From: Schizochytrium sp. TIO01
Lineage: Eukaryota; Sar; Bigyra; Thraustochytrida; Thraustochytriidae
Length of the DNA: 64,000 nucleotides
Assembly: GCA_004764695.1 (NCBI GenBank)
Contig: SMSO01000033.1
Span: 945,001 to 1,009,000, forward strand
Reading direction: 5' to 3'
Below are positions 48,590 through 60,442 of the stretch, piece after piece. Under the pieces are notes generated by a model. The model saw nothing but the letters and a program-made list of their open reading frames with translations, did not search any database and was not told where the DNA came from. A program made the position numbers and the translations under genes. Positions within the stretch are counted from its first letter, which is position 1, and each line of letters starts with the position of its first letter.

Positions 48590-49716
48590 AATTTCTTAAA
48601 ATGTAGCGTCAAATTCACTTGCTTGAATGAGGTATCCTGGACTATTTGAGCAAAGCTGAGTCGTAGGTCTAAATTAGTGATTGAGGTTTGCGGATCAGGT
48701 TTGCTTGAGCGCACGCGCCTCGATGACATTGTCTTCTACTCTTCGTTTTTTAAACGTTGAGGTTTTGTTCTCAGAGGGTGTGTACTACTACTACCCAGCG
48801 GTTCTGACGAAATCCATATTACATTGATAGGTAGCTGGCCTGATTGCTCATTAGCTGAAAGTCACGCTTACGATACGTACTACTTCATACATTCTCTTTT
48901 ATTTTGTTTTCTTCAGTGTTTGGCGTGCTACGCCAGACATTGTGCGCTGTACTTTTCTCAAGGCAGCGATCTCAAACTTTTGTGAGATTTCCGTCACCAG
49001 TAAATGACCGTTTTTAAAAAAGTGAGAAAAAAGAAATCTACTTTATTATTATGATTATGATTATAATTATTATATATTATGATCTTCTTGCAAAAATAAA
49101 ATAGTGACAAGTGACAATTCTTTGCTTTTTATAGTAGAAGAAGCTCCTCTTATTTAAGTCAAGTAGATGCATGCTTTGAAAATTAGCCCCAACAATGCAG
49201 TTTATAACAATTTGGTTAGTTGAATACTTATTCAGGTGCGACTTGTACCTCCTTATTCTACTCTCACAAGACTTTTAGCCCTGTGCTACCATATCAACAT
49301 CAAGAGGTAGAAAACCTACCTTTTGCAAGTTCTTTTATGTTGCATACATTTGTTGATTCGATAGTATATTACACAGCCATTTCATGCATGTTTGGATTTT
49401 TCAGTTTTTCAGGGATTTTCACAATGGTTGGAGATACCTGTCGTTTTCGTACCAGTTCGATCAAGATCTGTTCTGCTTACTTCTTCTCTACTTGGTATAA
49501 AATCGCTGTGAATATGGTACTAAATATGAAAGTGATGAAAAACCAATTGGGCCCGTGCTTCTAATTACTAGGCATGCACTAGGTATTACTACTACTGTGT
49601 ACTTCGTAACCTCTTGTTCTACCATCTATCTAAAGTATATGTTAGCAGTCCCATTCTGACTCAGAGTTAATTCAAGTAAACCCATTCGTTCACATCTTCA
49701 TATTGTTGCTGCAAGG
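48590..49716. other. Intergenic region between divergent genes
   Basis: Upstream of the RP2-like gene (minus) and the LRR gene (plus). It contains an AT-rich (ATTATG)n-like tract near 49040-49080 and short spurious frames only. No RNA gene is recognised. Confidence 0.5.
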
Positions 49717-52306
49717 ATGCGCACAGCTCTTCCGGAGACCGCCAGCAGCGGCTCCGAGGGCTCTGTGCAGGGGGAAATGACCGCCCAAAAACCGCGAGGT
49801 CAAGGGAACAAAATTGGTGAGCCTGAAAGACGTTTGGCAGACCAAGATGCAGAACACAGGGCGAATCAACGGCACCAGCAGCACGAGAAGCACCAGCAGC
49901 AACAACAAGAAGGTAATGAGTGGACTTTGAGATCTGGTGCAAACGCACAGTTAATGGTGAAGACATTGACCAATCATGGCACTTCGAACCAGGGCTTTAG
50001 AGCTGCTTCACTTGTGCGCGAAACTTCATCAGATGTGTCGGATTCCACAGAACCTAGAAGTGCAAGGACTGCTAGACTACGAACAGCATTCCAGCGCGTA
50101 TGCAAGGAGAAGGGCCTAAGCGTGCCAAGAGACGCCATGCACGGACTACAAGTCTTGCAAGAAAATGAACCTACTCTTGTGCTAAAAGAAAGTACGAGCG
50201 TGAATGCAGCAGTACTCAAATGTCTTTGTCAAATTCCATCTTCGATCAACGAGCTCAGAGCAGGACCACTTGTAGCTCTTGATTTGTACAGATGTCAAAT
50301 GGGTGTGGAAGAGTTCAGCGCGCTTGGGGAAGCGCTTGTACAAAACCAAGATCTTATCTCAGTGACCCTTGATGGATGTGTAAAGCGGGACCGGGTCATC
50401 GATGCATTTGATGGGCTCGCTACCCCTTTGGAAGCGAGCTTACGTCCAACTGTTCTGCAGAATCTCATCATTAAAGACTGTGCCCTTACCGTAGGGCGAA
50501 ACATGCCTTTACGGACCCTTGCGAAACGAATCCTACCTTGCTTAACGAATCTCAAAACGCTTGCCCTACCAAGTTGTGAGCTTGATGACTCTGCTGTGGA
50601 AGAGTTGGCTGCAGCTATTTTACGAGGTCCTAGTCGTTCATTTTTAAACAAACTTGATCTAACTGCCAATGACTTTGGTGCCCGTGGAGGTCAGGCTGTC
50701 TCGCTACTATTAGAGCAACGCGTCCCGCTTTTGGACCTGCATCTTGCTGATAACAAAATCGGTTCACAAGGTTTTGATACTATTGTCACGGCAGCCCATC
50801 GAACAAATAGTCTTTGCGTTCTGGACGTGTCCAGAAATGAACTACCTGCGATTGCAGCCATACGAAGCCTGGCCGAATACCTAGAGGATCCGCAATGCAC
50901 GCTTGAGTCTCTTTACATGCAAGATTGTTCCACTTCTATTGATTCACGTTGTATAGAGATTCTTGGGGCCGCCCTGGGGACCAACAACTCGCTAAAGAAG
51001 CTTGACTTACAGAATTCCCGTCTTCCATCAACGTGCACAGGTGCATCTCTCGGTATGTTTGCAGAAAGCCTAGGCTCCAATTCCTCCATGACATCAGTTG
51101 AATTTGGAAAGTTTGATGATCGTGTACTAAGTGCTGCGGAGGCTCGTGAGGCACTCGTGCCATTACGACGCATCCTCATGTTGAATAGCAAACTGTCTGT
51201 ACTGCTCTCTAAACGACGGGTTTCTAAATCACCTAGTGTGGCATCATCAGTTGCGACACAAGAGTTGATATCTCGCGAAAAAGCGCTTTCGCAACAAAGA
51301 GTCCTTCTTCTTCATGGAGATTCTGCTAGCGAATCGTCTGCACATTGTGCACTTTCACCTATTTCCCGTATATCCCAGACAATACCCTCACCTATTGCGT
51401 CGTCACCTATCGCAGCTACTTCTAATGTGCTTGAAAGGGCAGGTACGAGCCGTAGGTCGTCACGTGCCGCATCAAAGGAGATGCAGCAAATGGTACAAGA
51501 ACTCAAATCAGCGCTTCGGGCAGTTCGGACTCGTACACAGAGGCATCACACAGAAATTGAAAGTAGGCTTTCTGGTAAGTTCAATTGTGGAGTGAGAGTT
51601 GAGCTCTACTAACCAACTAGTGGTTGGTAAACGCATTTTAGAATGTGTGTGCTTCATGTCATTTGCGAATGAATCCTTAGACTAACATACCACACTCTTG
51701 AATTTTGATGGAACAGGTCGGCTTTTTGAGCTTGATAGTCGTGTTTCGGCTATGGTGGATGGTCCAGGTAGCTTTTCGACACGGTTAAATGAAGGTCGTC
51801 GTGAAGGTTTTGCAGCCAAACGTATTGAAGTAGTTGAGACTCGCCTCCGAAAGGCAAGCGAGCAAACGGTTCGTTTAGGAAGGTTCGCAAGCTCATTGCG
51901 GGATCAGGTTGACGGAATGAGTGATACGCTTCGACAACAGCAACAGCAACAGTTTGACAGAGATACTTCTTATGGTATTGCAAGCGGTGCACTCGTTGGT
52001 GCGTCGTCAAAGAACGTAGCATACGGGCAGCGCAGCCAACCTGGTGTGAGACCTGAAATCCTCGACTTGGTAGAGCAAAAGTTTGGTGAAGCAGAGCAAG
52101 ATGTTGCCCAATTGCAGCGCAATTTTGTTCATGATTTTGATAAAAAGCAAGAAATTTGGCGGGAGCGTCTCGAGAAGCAGCTAGGACAAGTCGTTGAGCG
52201 TATTGGTCTCTTAGAACAAAGCGTTCTAACAATGCACGACGAAAATATTTGCACGCTAGAATCATTGCTAAAAGACCGAAAGCAACGGTCTCGCCAAGCT
52301 CGTTGA
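49717..52306 (+). CDS. Leucine-rich-repeat/coiled-coil protein, two exons
   Basis: Exon 1 (49717-51574) begins at ATG 49717. The intron is 51575-51716 and exon 2 is 51717-52306, giving 815 aa after splicing (phase 1, Gly codon split). The N-terminal 110 residues are Gln/Glu-rich and disordered. From about residue 180 to 480 there are RNI-type LRRs: LVALDLYRCQMGVEEFSALG, LKTLALPSCELDDSAVEELA, LNKLDLTANDFGARGG, LDLHLADNKIGSQGF, LCVLDVSRNELP, LKKLDLQNSRL. A Ser-rich linker and a C-terminal coiled coil follow (EMQQMVQELKSALRAVRTRT; after the intron RLFELDSRVS ... VETRLRKASEQTVRLGRFASSL, EQDVAQLQRNF, IGLLEQSVLTM). The LRR plus coiled-coil layout resembles centrosomal/ciliary LRR proteins such as CEP78, but I cannot establish orthology. 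Confidence 0.85.
51575..51716 (+). other. Intron of the LRR/coiled-coil gene
   Basis: 142 nt, phase 1, GTAAGT donor and GGAACAG acceptor. Unspliced reading stops at 51612. Splicing joins SRLS-GRLFEL and continues the coiled coil. Confidence 0.88.
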
Positions 52307-52936
52307 CCTGATTCTTGCTTGAAAAATGGACTTCACCATTTCTACCACTGCCAACTCAAGGCCTTAATAAGCTCCCTGTTAAAAGCTTATGGTATTCTGG
52401 TAAGATGTATAATTTTATTTTCTTTCTGTTTGTTTTGACTCTTGCCATGCACAGTTCAATCAAATGGGGCCAAACATTTTGTGGTATTGTATTTCATAAA
52501 ATGGTGCGTAGTACCTAATAGTAGTTTGTGTTAAGAGCTTGGTTCGGGTTCACTCCTCCGAATCCGATCAACACAACAAAAGATGTAGACAGCCATTAAT
52601 TAGAGTTTTTCTTTAAAGATAAGAGGCTACAAGAGAGGTGGAATCTGGAAAAGATAGACCGTTATCATTCATCGCTTTGCTTCTTTCCTCGCTCACGGCT
52701 GTAGCAGTTGTTTACTTTTCGAGGGAACTGTGATAATGTTATCAATTGGTAACAGGGCATATCCATGTGGACCTTCAATTGGTAAGAAAACTTGGTGCGC
52801 CAAACCCACCAGCAGGAACTTCAGGGTTCGAACCACAAGTTCAACATCTACCTCTGCTTTGAGAGGTCAGTTGTGAAATTTATCTTCATTGGAGTGGGCG
52901 CCAAGTTTAGGCGCTTTCCTGGAGGCGTATTGGACA
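52307..52936. other. Intergenic or 5' region before the FAN1-like gene
   Basis: No gene seen. A TTCGAAC near 52826 resembles a tRNA B box, but no cloverleaf forms around it. The FAN1 reading frame is already open from about 52889, without an ATG before 52937. Confidence 0.5.
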
Positions 52937-55900
52937 ATGGACTCTCAGGCATCAGCCGCGATGTCCGCGGAACGACGTCGAGCTCGTCGCAAAAGAAGAC
53001 GGCACATACACGAAGCTACGAACAGAGATCAAAGCATGAAAGATAACTCCAGACGGCCTCATTCAAAATTACCATGGTCCATTGCGCTGGCATTGGCAAG
53101 TGAGAACGATGAAGTAATCGACAATCTTGATGAACTAGATGATGTGGATGCAAATAGCATCATTGGTCATTATCAAGTCTCGGGTAGAAACAAGAATGAC
53201 AGCGCCAGCGATGCCGGAAGTGAAAGGCAGACAACTCGCGAATTTGACAGGAATCAAGCTTATCGAGATCACTTGGAGCTCGTTTTGCGGACTGTCTTCA
53301 TTGAGCGCGAAGATTACAAGAGACTTAGCACGGAGGAGGAGAGAACAATGATATCACAGCTTTTGGAGTCAGCGTCGCAGGATGCAAAAAGCCTTTTGGC
53401 ACGGATATTTCCAAGGCGTGGGCCATGGTTCCGGGCCGAACATCTTGCCAAATATTTCTTACCTAGACGCATCCGCACGATGCAAACAACGAGTGGAGAA
53501 GCAGAAATTAACGGTAAGGCAGAGGAAGTAGAACAAAATGCCGAAATGGATCTCAATGCTCAAGATGCAGTAGACGCAGCTAAACGCGCTCAAGCGGCCC
53601 TGCTTGAGTTATGTCAACTCGGATTTGCTCGACGATTTGATGCTTCGAAAGCTAATCTAGAGGAGAGTTTATCCATGGCGGAAGCTGTTTTAACAGCAGG
53701 TGAGCTACAAATGGTGCTAAAGCTTGCCAAACTTGAACGAAAAGGTGGCGGAAGGGGTGTTTCAGCAAAGACAAAAGCGGAAGCGATTTCGTGTTTGCGG
53801 ATGGCAGGCAAATCCCAACGCACTGTATTCGGACAGACTCTACCTATTACGAATTTTATTCGTCGTGTCACTGAGGACGAGATGATTGCCCTTCAAACAG
53901 TTCCTCAAGCGCTTGTGCAACGGGCATTCTCCCTATACTACTTGACAGCATCCGCTTCATCATTTCAGAAAGTCCAGGACGGCACATCAACAAGATATCA
54001 AGGGGAAACCACCACTTTCCACTTTCCTGGCTTATTATCTATGTTTGGAAAACAAAAATTTGCTAAATACAAATGCAACGTAGCTTGGCCGATTTTTCAC
54101 AATCGCCGCTCACTTGAAAACTATGAAGCTGCTATTGCCCTGCAAGCATGGTTGGAGGCCTTTTCATACTGTGCGCAAGCACCCGACGCAAAACAATCTG
54201 CCAAACCGCTTCAGGAACTAGAAAAATCAGAACCGCGTAAAACTTCTGCGTCTCTCAAACGAGAGGCAACACGACAACAAGTACTATCAACGCCCACTCA
54301 GGGCACGGCGGTTGAGGTAATTGACCTCGTTGACGGCGATTCTGACTGCGCAAATGATGACAACGGCCACGACCAAGAGAACAGTAGTCACGTCTTTGAC
54401 ATTGAGAATGCTCCAGGTGTAGCTTTGAAAGGAGCGGTAGAGATCGATACGAAAGGCACTATTGGGGGTAATCAACCATTGCCCAGTAATGAAAAGCCTC
54501 TTATTTCGTTTTCCCAGTTAACGGCAAAAGGTTTGCAGGAGTTGGAATTGGAGAAACAATCAATGGATAACCTCGTTGATTTGTTATTTAATCTCTTGCG
54601 GGAAGCATGCTGTGAAGATGCAAATACGGCTGATGCAAAGCAAGCGCCTATTTTTCTGGAGCAGTTCCGAGCTTCGTATGCCCTTTGCGAAGCCATTGCA
54701 TTTGGTATAACCTGCCTTGAGAAGGAACATAAATATGATCTCGCTGTGCACCGATGGCAAGAGCTCTTACAAGCTCATTCAACTCATAGGCATCGGGGTT
54801 CATGGTGGAATCGGTTGTCCATTGATCAAAAACACCTGGGAGATCTGGGTGGATCAATACAAACACTTGTTGGGTGTCTATTAGACCCCGCTGTTGATGA
54901 ACATAGTGCCTATCGTGTCGAGGCTCAAAAACGCTTAGCCAAGTTGTTACGAAATCCCAAACTTGAGGCAGAGTACCCGCAGGCACGCGCAGTACTTTTT
55001 GCTCATTCGAATGATGTGTTGTATGCAGATTTACCCGAGGAGACGATTTTTGGGAGACGACGTACCTTTGGTAAAACCTCTGGGGCTGGAGAGCGATGCG
55101 AATTCTTTAGCTCAAGTGATACTCCAACGATGTTTTGTTATGTTGAAGAGTTCGTATTGGAGCATTTTGAAGAGTCTGGTGGCTGGCTAGGACTTCATTG
55201 TGAAGGACAGATTTTCCGGAATCTTTTTGCGCTTTTCATGTGGGACATTATTTTCGATGATCAAGTGGTAAATGTTTTTCAAACACCGTTCCAGCAAGGT
55301 CCATTGGACCTTTTCCATTGCAGTGGGAGCTTTTTTGAAGCAAGACGTGACCGAATTTCCGAATCCTTGGAACATATTCGTGCAATGAACTCTGTCGCTC
55401 TAGCTAAGGAAGTTCATGAGGCGTGGGAAAGTCAGCATGGCACGCAGGTTTGTGGAATGCGCTGGGATGCATGCCCAGAGGATACTTTAGCTTGTATTGC
55501 TGCCTGCATTGGCGGGGGTGTCCTTGCAGCAATTTTCGAAAGGCTTTGTAAGGACTATAATCACTGGGCCGGAGGCGGCCCTGATCTACTTTTGTATCGG
55601 GTTGCATGCCCTGGTACTGGTCCGGTTTACCCGTGTGATGTGCTTAGCAAACCGTTGCAGGAAGAAAGAGAGAATCTTGGCAGCCGCCGGGGCAGGACGA
55701 TGCGATATGTAGAACCGTTTCCTTTGTGCGAAGAGTTTAGATATGAAGCTAGATTCTTGGAAGTCAAATCTGAGAATGACCGTCTCAGTCACAAACAGCT
55801 ATCTTGGCTTTTATATCTTCGCCAAGCTGGTGCTGACGCAAAGGTTTGCAACGTCAACGATGTTGACCCCACGCCAGACGCAATTTCCTCATCTGGTATG

Positions 55901-55942
55901 CGGGGGAAGAATAAAAGGAAGAGCGCGAAAAAGACAACGTAA
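52937..55942 (+). CDS. FAN1: FAN1-type structure-specific nuclease (VRR-NUC)
   Basis: 1,001 aa from ATG 52937, in one exon. The frame opens upstream only with a TTG, so the ATG is preferred. FAN1 hallmarks run along the whole length: the helical/SAP-like region (YRDHLELVLRTVF, ALLELCQLGFARRF, LTAGELQMVLKLAKL), TPR-like helices with RHRGSWWNRLSIDQKHLG, the VEEFVLEHFEESGGWLGLHCEGQIF segment and FALFMWDIIFDD, then the C-terminal VRR-NUC domain. Its PD-(D/E)XK core is visible as GGGPDLLLY (about residue 881) and LEVKSENDRLSHKQLSWL (about 940). FAN1 is a 5' flap endo/exonuclease that unhooks interstrand crosslinks. The N-terminus is Arg/Lys-rich (AERRRARRKRRRH) with an acidic patch and has no cysteine pairs, so the UBZ zinc finger of animal FAN1 is absent. 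Likely nuclear. Confidence 0.95.
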   Translation: MDSQASAAMSAERRRARRKRRRHIHEATNRDQSMKDNSRRPHSKLPWSIALALASENDEVIDNLDELDDVDANSIIGHYQVSGRNKNDSASDAGSERQTTREFDRNQAYRDHLELVLRTVFIEREDYKRLSTEEERTMISQLLESASQDAKSLLARIFPRRGPWFRAEHLAKYFLPRRIRTMQTTSGEAEINGKAEEVEQNAEMDLNAQDAVDAAKRAQAALLELCQLGFARRFDASKANLEESLSMAEAVLTAGELQMVLKLAKLERKGGGRGVSAKTKAEAISCLRMAGKSQRTVFGQTLPITNFIRRVTEDEMIALQTVPQALVQRAFSLYYLTASASSFQKVQDGTSTRYQGETTTFHFPGLLSMFGKQKFAKYKCNVAWPIFHNRRSLENYEAAIALQAWLEAFSYCAQAPDAKQSAKPLQELEKSEPRKTSASLKREATRQQVLSTPTQGTAVEVIDLVDGDSDCANDDNGHDQENSSHVFDIENAPGVALKGAVEIDTKGTIGGNQPLPSNEKPLISFSQLTAKGLQELELEKQSMDNLVDLLFNLLREACCEDANTADAKQAPIFLEQFRASYALCEAIAFGITCLEKEHKYDLAVHRWQELLQAHSTHRHRGSWWNRLSIDQKHLGDLGGSIQTLVGCLLDPAVDEHSAYRVEAQKRLAKLLRNPKLEAEYPQARAVLFAHSNDVLYADLPEETIFGRRRTFGKTSGAGERCEFFSSSDTPTMFCYVEEFVLEHFEESGGWLGLHCEGQIFRNLFALFMWDIIFDDQVVNVFQTPFQQGPLDLFHCSGSFFEARRDRISESLEHIRAMNSVALAKEVHEAWESQHGTQVCGMRWDACPEDTLACIAACIGGGVLAAIFERLCKDYNHWAGGGPDLLLYRVACPGTGPVYPCDVLSKPLQEERENLGSRRGRTMRYVEPFPLCEEFRYEARFLEVKSENDRLSHKQLSWLLYLRQAGADAKVCNVNDVDPTPDAISSSGMRGKNKRKSAKKTT

Positions 55943-56809
55943 AATTTGATCTACTGCTGTAATGTTTAACGTTGTAGGTCACAACCGACGACACAAACAT
56001 ACAGAGCTGGTCCGGAAGTTGCTTATGAGACCACAGATTTGGATGAAGATTTGTGTGAAATTTGAACATTTTACAAATCTAATGGATATATTTCTATTAA
56101 TCTCCGAGAGAATGTACATATCTACTACTATTACATATTATCTCTTTGTCACTTAATGTATAAAAATTATTCTGAATCTCTATTATACCTGGTTTCTGTT
56201 CTTTTCAAGATCTCTCTGAGCAAGTACCTAGTAAAGCGAAGGGTAAAGCTCTTATTATAGTGACCTAGGACCTTAGTTTGGATCATGCTGCAAACCTATC
56301 TGTGCCAAGGGCCATTGTCTCCACTTGTATCTGCGAATCAAGAACACAAAAGCTGCATCAGCGCATTGCATCAAAAGTGGCATCACCCCTTCCCCAAAAC
56401 TGAGGCTGATGCCGCTGGCAATCAGAATTACAGTCTACTAATACTAACTACAACCTATATAGGTACTTGCTACCTACCCACTACTACCTTACATTGTACA
56501 CTCGGCGCTCCATCCTGAGCGTCTTGCAGGTAGGGTGTCAAGATCCTAGCTCAAATTTTAGCTCGAATCGAATCGAGCAATAAATATCCTCTCCCGTATC
56601 ACGCAGATCATCTCAGGCAGTATCAGCATCTCGCCATTTCCGCCATGGTACCCGGAAAGGTCGTCGCCAGGAGTGCGGTGCTGCGGCGATCTGCAGGAAG
56701 CTCAGGGTTGAAACCCACGAACTCAGGTTGAACTCGAGGCTGTGCTTGTGCTCGCCCGTCACTCTTGACCGCGTTCTCTCTCTTCAGAGTTCGAGTCTCC
56801 ATCGCATTG

Positions 56810-56890
56810 CAATGCATTAGTTTCCTTTTTCCTTCGCATTGCATTGCATTGCGTTTTATTGCAATGCATTGTATCGCAATGCATTGTATT
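56810..56890. repeat. Imperfect (ATTGC)n segment
   Basis: Repeated ATTGC/GCAAT units in both orientations that could fold back on themselves; it opens frames on both strands. Confidence 0.7.
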
Positions 56891-57899
56891 GGGTTTTCTT
56901 GCCGCGAAATTTGATCCAGGTCGCTATCCTCTGCACCATAGGTGCAGATGTGAATGCGAGCACGGATCAAGCAAGCAAGACCTCGATAGTTCTTCAACTG
57001 TCTGTTGATGTGCCCGCAAGCTCGAAAAGAGCCAAGGTCATCGCGAAGGGAGGTCTGCACAACAACCAAAGGCTCGATGAGTTCAGGACCTCGCTCAGGC
57101 AAACTGATCGATCGATTGCGAGGTCGCGAGCACTGGCACGGACAGAGACTGCAGCTGCTGCTGCCAACGACGAATCACGACTCAGGAATTACGCATCGCG
57201 GTTCGTGACGGCGCAAGGCGTGACGAGCGTGAGCTTCTCGAAGATCTCCGTATCGTTCGACCTCGTTTCTGTTCCGCGATTTCAGGAGTGGCCCTCGAAA
57301 TCCAGAGTTTCGTGAATGCGACCAATTAATATGTTTAGATTGATCAAAAGAAACAAACCGTCAGCAATCTTGAAAAGCATGAACGATAAGTTCGAAACGT
57401 CACGATCTCTCTCTCTCTCTCTCTTCGTCAAGGCGGAACCTCGATTTCCCGGCTGGAAGTTTTCATGAGCAGAAAGATTGCATTGCACAGACGAGGCAGG
57501 GTCTGGTACGACTAGCTAGTAGGCGAGACTAGCAAGGCAACTAACGAGGAGTACCTGGTATCTTGAGTGAAAAAAAACTAAAACAAAAGCAAAACTTATA
57601 AAATTAGAATAAATAAAGCAGTTGTTGGGCTGCATCGTAAAGTGGCAAAAAAAGGCGCCAGGGGCATTGCGGATATTATCGTCTCCTGAAAAACTTATCT
57701 TTATTTGCTTTTTTGGAAAAGTTCTGGTAGGGGCATTCTTTCCTTATTGCCCGTTCTTGGTTGCGTGAATGATGGATAATCCACGGCTGCGCTATCTTCA
57801 TATGAAACCCTTTCTTTCAACTTCTTCTCTTTCTATCTTTATCATTATATATATTTAATTTTCCCCCCATTAAAAATAAAATAAAATTTCTTTAGAAAC

Positions 57900-57960
57900 A
57901 TTTTTTATTTTTTATTTTTTATTTTTTATTTTTTATTTTCTATTTTTTATTTATTAATAA
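57900..57960. repeat. (ATTTTTT)n AT-rich array
   Basis: T-rich units of about 7-10 bp broken by single A's, within a longer AT-rich island. Confidence 0.8.
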
Positions 57961-58023
57961 ATAAATATAAATATAAATAAAAATAAATAAAAAAGCGCGA
58001 AGTTAGTTTGAGAAAGACAACTT

Positions 58024-59033
58024 TTACAACGTGCTTGGTGTAAGGGCAGTCCTCCCTTCCAAGGTGCCACTTGCCTGTGCGAGAGCAAAACACTTGAACA
58101 AGAAACACTGAGTATAGTCATCGGTCTGATAGATTACACAGATTTGCTCAACCAGAAATATCCCGTGCTCAGAATTCGGTACGTCCTCACCAAACAGTGC
58201 ATTGCCCTTTCCTCCGGTCCAAGACACTTAGATTGGGAAAGCTCTGCGTAGATCGCTCAAGGTGCTGCACACTTCAAGCTTTAGGGAGGCATGACCCCAG
58301 ATGCTGGTTGCCACGCCGTGCCGAAATGCAGTCAAACGCAAGACATATTGGCGTGAACCCCAGCCATCTGTTTCGCTAACGTGTCGCGCTATCACATCTC
58401 TGATCTGCAATTCCATCTCCTACTACTAGAATCCTTTGCAAGTCACCTTGAAGTCTGCGTATTTCCCACATCCAATTGAATCCACAGCTCGGCTCCCATC
58501 AAAAGGTTCCTTCATGCTTTGCTCTCGTTGACCTGATCTGACCATAGCAACGCACATTTCGTAGATTGCATGCGTGAATACTTGATTTGTGGTGGCAGCC
58601 TTGCTCTGCGAGTTCCCCATAACAACAAACACGACACAAGTTTGAATGCCAGTAAGGCCAACTTCTCACCTCCCTTTGCACTACAAATATCCCAGACGGC
58701 AAAACAACTTCAAGAATTCTCGCAATTCCTGTCGCACATCAGATCGCATGATTTCAGGTCGCAGCACATCGCCTTGCCTCGCCGCCCTTTGCTTCATTTC
58801 CAAGAGGCGGCATTCTTCGTGGCAAGGAGAGCGATCTCCCTTTGCAACTCTCGGCGACAGCGCGGACTCAAAGAACTCTCCTCAGAATTCGGATGCAGAA
58901 CGACAGCCAAAATAATCGCAGAGAATCCGTTTCGAGGCAGATCACCGGCACCCCGTGGGCGCGGGCTTTCATACCTACACCCCGCCAGCAAGGGAATATT
59001 CTTCAACCCGTCGCGAAGAGCGTCCTGCAACAC
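58024..59033 (-). pseudogene. Stop-interrupted coding sequence, unknown family
   Basis: On the minus strand a single frame carries protein-like sequence from 58797 to 58024 but is broken by TAG and TGA (58660-58685), TAG-TAG-TAG (58420-58428) and TAA (58228-58230). Stop-free segments include MGNSQSKAATTNQVFTHAIY (58620-58429), ELQIRDVIARHVSETDGWGS ... LSDLRRAFPI, and SWTGGKGNALFGEDVPNSEH ... TALTPSTL ending at TAA 58024. Upstream, in another frame, about 78 codons (DGLKNIPLLAG ... REIALLATKNAASWK) run from near 59026 and meet the start of the first frame as an ATGA overlap at 58797-58794. Either it is a decayed gene with a frameshift and several stops, or a gene with very short introns (in-frame 36- and 42-nt GT-AG candidates remove two of the stop sites). 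No family is recognised. Confidence 0.4.
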
Positions 59034-60354
59034 AGGATGTTGCTAGTTTGCGAAATCCTCGGCTTGCTTGGTGGATAGACAGATAGCCACGGGAGAGGAC
59101 GAGGAAGCTCTGGGAGCTCTCAGAAACCGCTGCTTATGCTTGCAAGCCTACGCGGAAGCCTCCTTCGGTTGATTTTAAAATCATTGACGAGCTTGAGCCA
59201 GCCGACCAGCCAGCCAGCCAACGAACTCTTGCACAGACGTTGAGCAGAGTCCATGGGCTCTTTCGAAGAAACGAACACCTCGGAGGCACCTAGCTAGTCA
59301 TCGCACCGCGTGGATGCCGAGCGGGGACTTTTCCTGCAGGATAACGCCCACGACGTCGGCCAGCTCAGCCGTAAGCCGAAGAAGCAGCTTTAGCGCAGTT
59401 CTTCCACTCCGGGTCCCAGTTCCTCTTCAAGATAAAACAACCCAGCGCAGAAACTAACTCTCGTTTCGAGGCCAATCCCTGCTAGCCCCGCGGCATACGG
59501 CGGTTATCCGTAACGAGCTCGAGGAATCAGGCCCTCCGGAGCTCCGGCTGCCACAAAAACGGAATGCGCATTGATCGTGGCGTCGATGGACAGTCAGTTC
59601 CATCGTGAAGAACTGACTTTGCTGTTTGTTTCTGCACCTCACTTTTTTGAATTTTGCTTCTTTTTTTCTTTGTTTTTTTCCAAACATAAGCAGTTCCGCT
59701 TCTTCTTGATTTTGAATTCGAAGCATTCATTCAAAAACGTGTCGCTCGAGGAGACTAGGTCCACAGTAGGAGGTGCCTACCTACCTACCTACGCAAGCAA
59801 GCAAGCAATTTCATGAGGATTTGAAAAACCGACTTGAAGAAAGTGCCTCGTTAACGGTCGGCGAGCGCGGAATTGCCTGCCTTTGCGCTAGCTAGCCAGC
59901 CAGCTAGCTAGCTTCTGGGAAGCGGGGCTGCAGAGCGCCAAGCCGCCGGCGGGTCTAACAGTCACCGCGCAGGCCATCCGCAGGCCATATTGAGGGCCTG
60001 TCTGGGCGAAGAAGCGGTCGCAGCGTTTCACTGAGCTTGAATTGAACCCTTTCCTCAAAAAGAAAAATCTTATTTCATTATTATTATTTTTTCAAATTGA
60101 GAGATCATTTCCAAACGCGCTTCTGCGAGAAAAAGAATAACAAAGAAAGAAAGAAAGAAGACCTTCGCAGGTTCGAGAGGCGATCGATCTTCTTTCTACT
60201 CAGGTACAACTAAAACCTGTGGAAAAGGTACACCAGCCGAGGCCTGGCCACAGCCGACCTCTGCCATGCGCATCCACCCACGCAGAGCTCCAAAGGATCG
60301 AGTTTTAATGACCTGAGTGTTTGCTGAGTTGCGTTGACGTCGACAGCGGTTTCC

Positions 60355-60433
60355 AGTTGTTTTGTCTACAGTTGTTTTGTCTACAGATGTTTTGTCTACA
60401 GATGTTTTGTCTACAGATGTTTTGTTTACAGAC
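60355..60433. repeat. 15-bp minisatellite (GTTGTTTTGTCTACA)n
   Basis: Five to six copies, nearly perfect, alternating CAGTTG and CAGATG junctions, followed directly by a long TTTC array. On the minus strand it reads as a repeating VDKTS pentapeptide. Confidence 0.92.
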
Positions 60434-60440
60434 AGGTAGG

Positions 60441-60442
60441 TT

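Larger units (their letters stand above)
55943..58023. other. Gene-poor region after FAN1
   Basis: 3' flank of FAN1, then a mixed region. It holds an ATTGC-rich segment (56810-56890), overlapping opposite-strand frames at 56.6-57.3 kb that look like shadows of that repeat, a short (CT)n at 57408-57424, and a large AT-rich island (57840-58000) with (ATTTTTT)n. No gene is convincing. Confidence 0.5.

Noticed and set aside
52815-52840. tRNA B-box-like GGTTCGAACC
   Set aside because: No pairing T stem, no A box at the right distance and no acceptor stem.
56623-57315. Overlapping opposite-strand frames of about 158 codons
   Set aside because: Both pass through the ATTGC repeat; neither shows a domain or convincing start.
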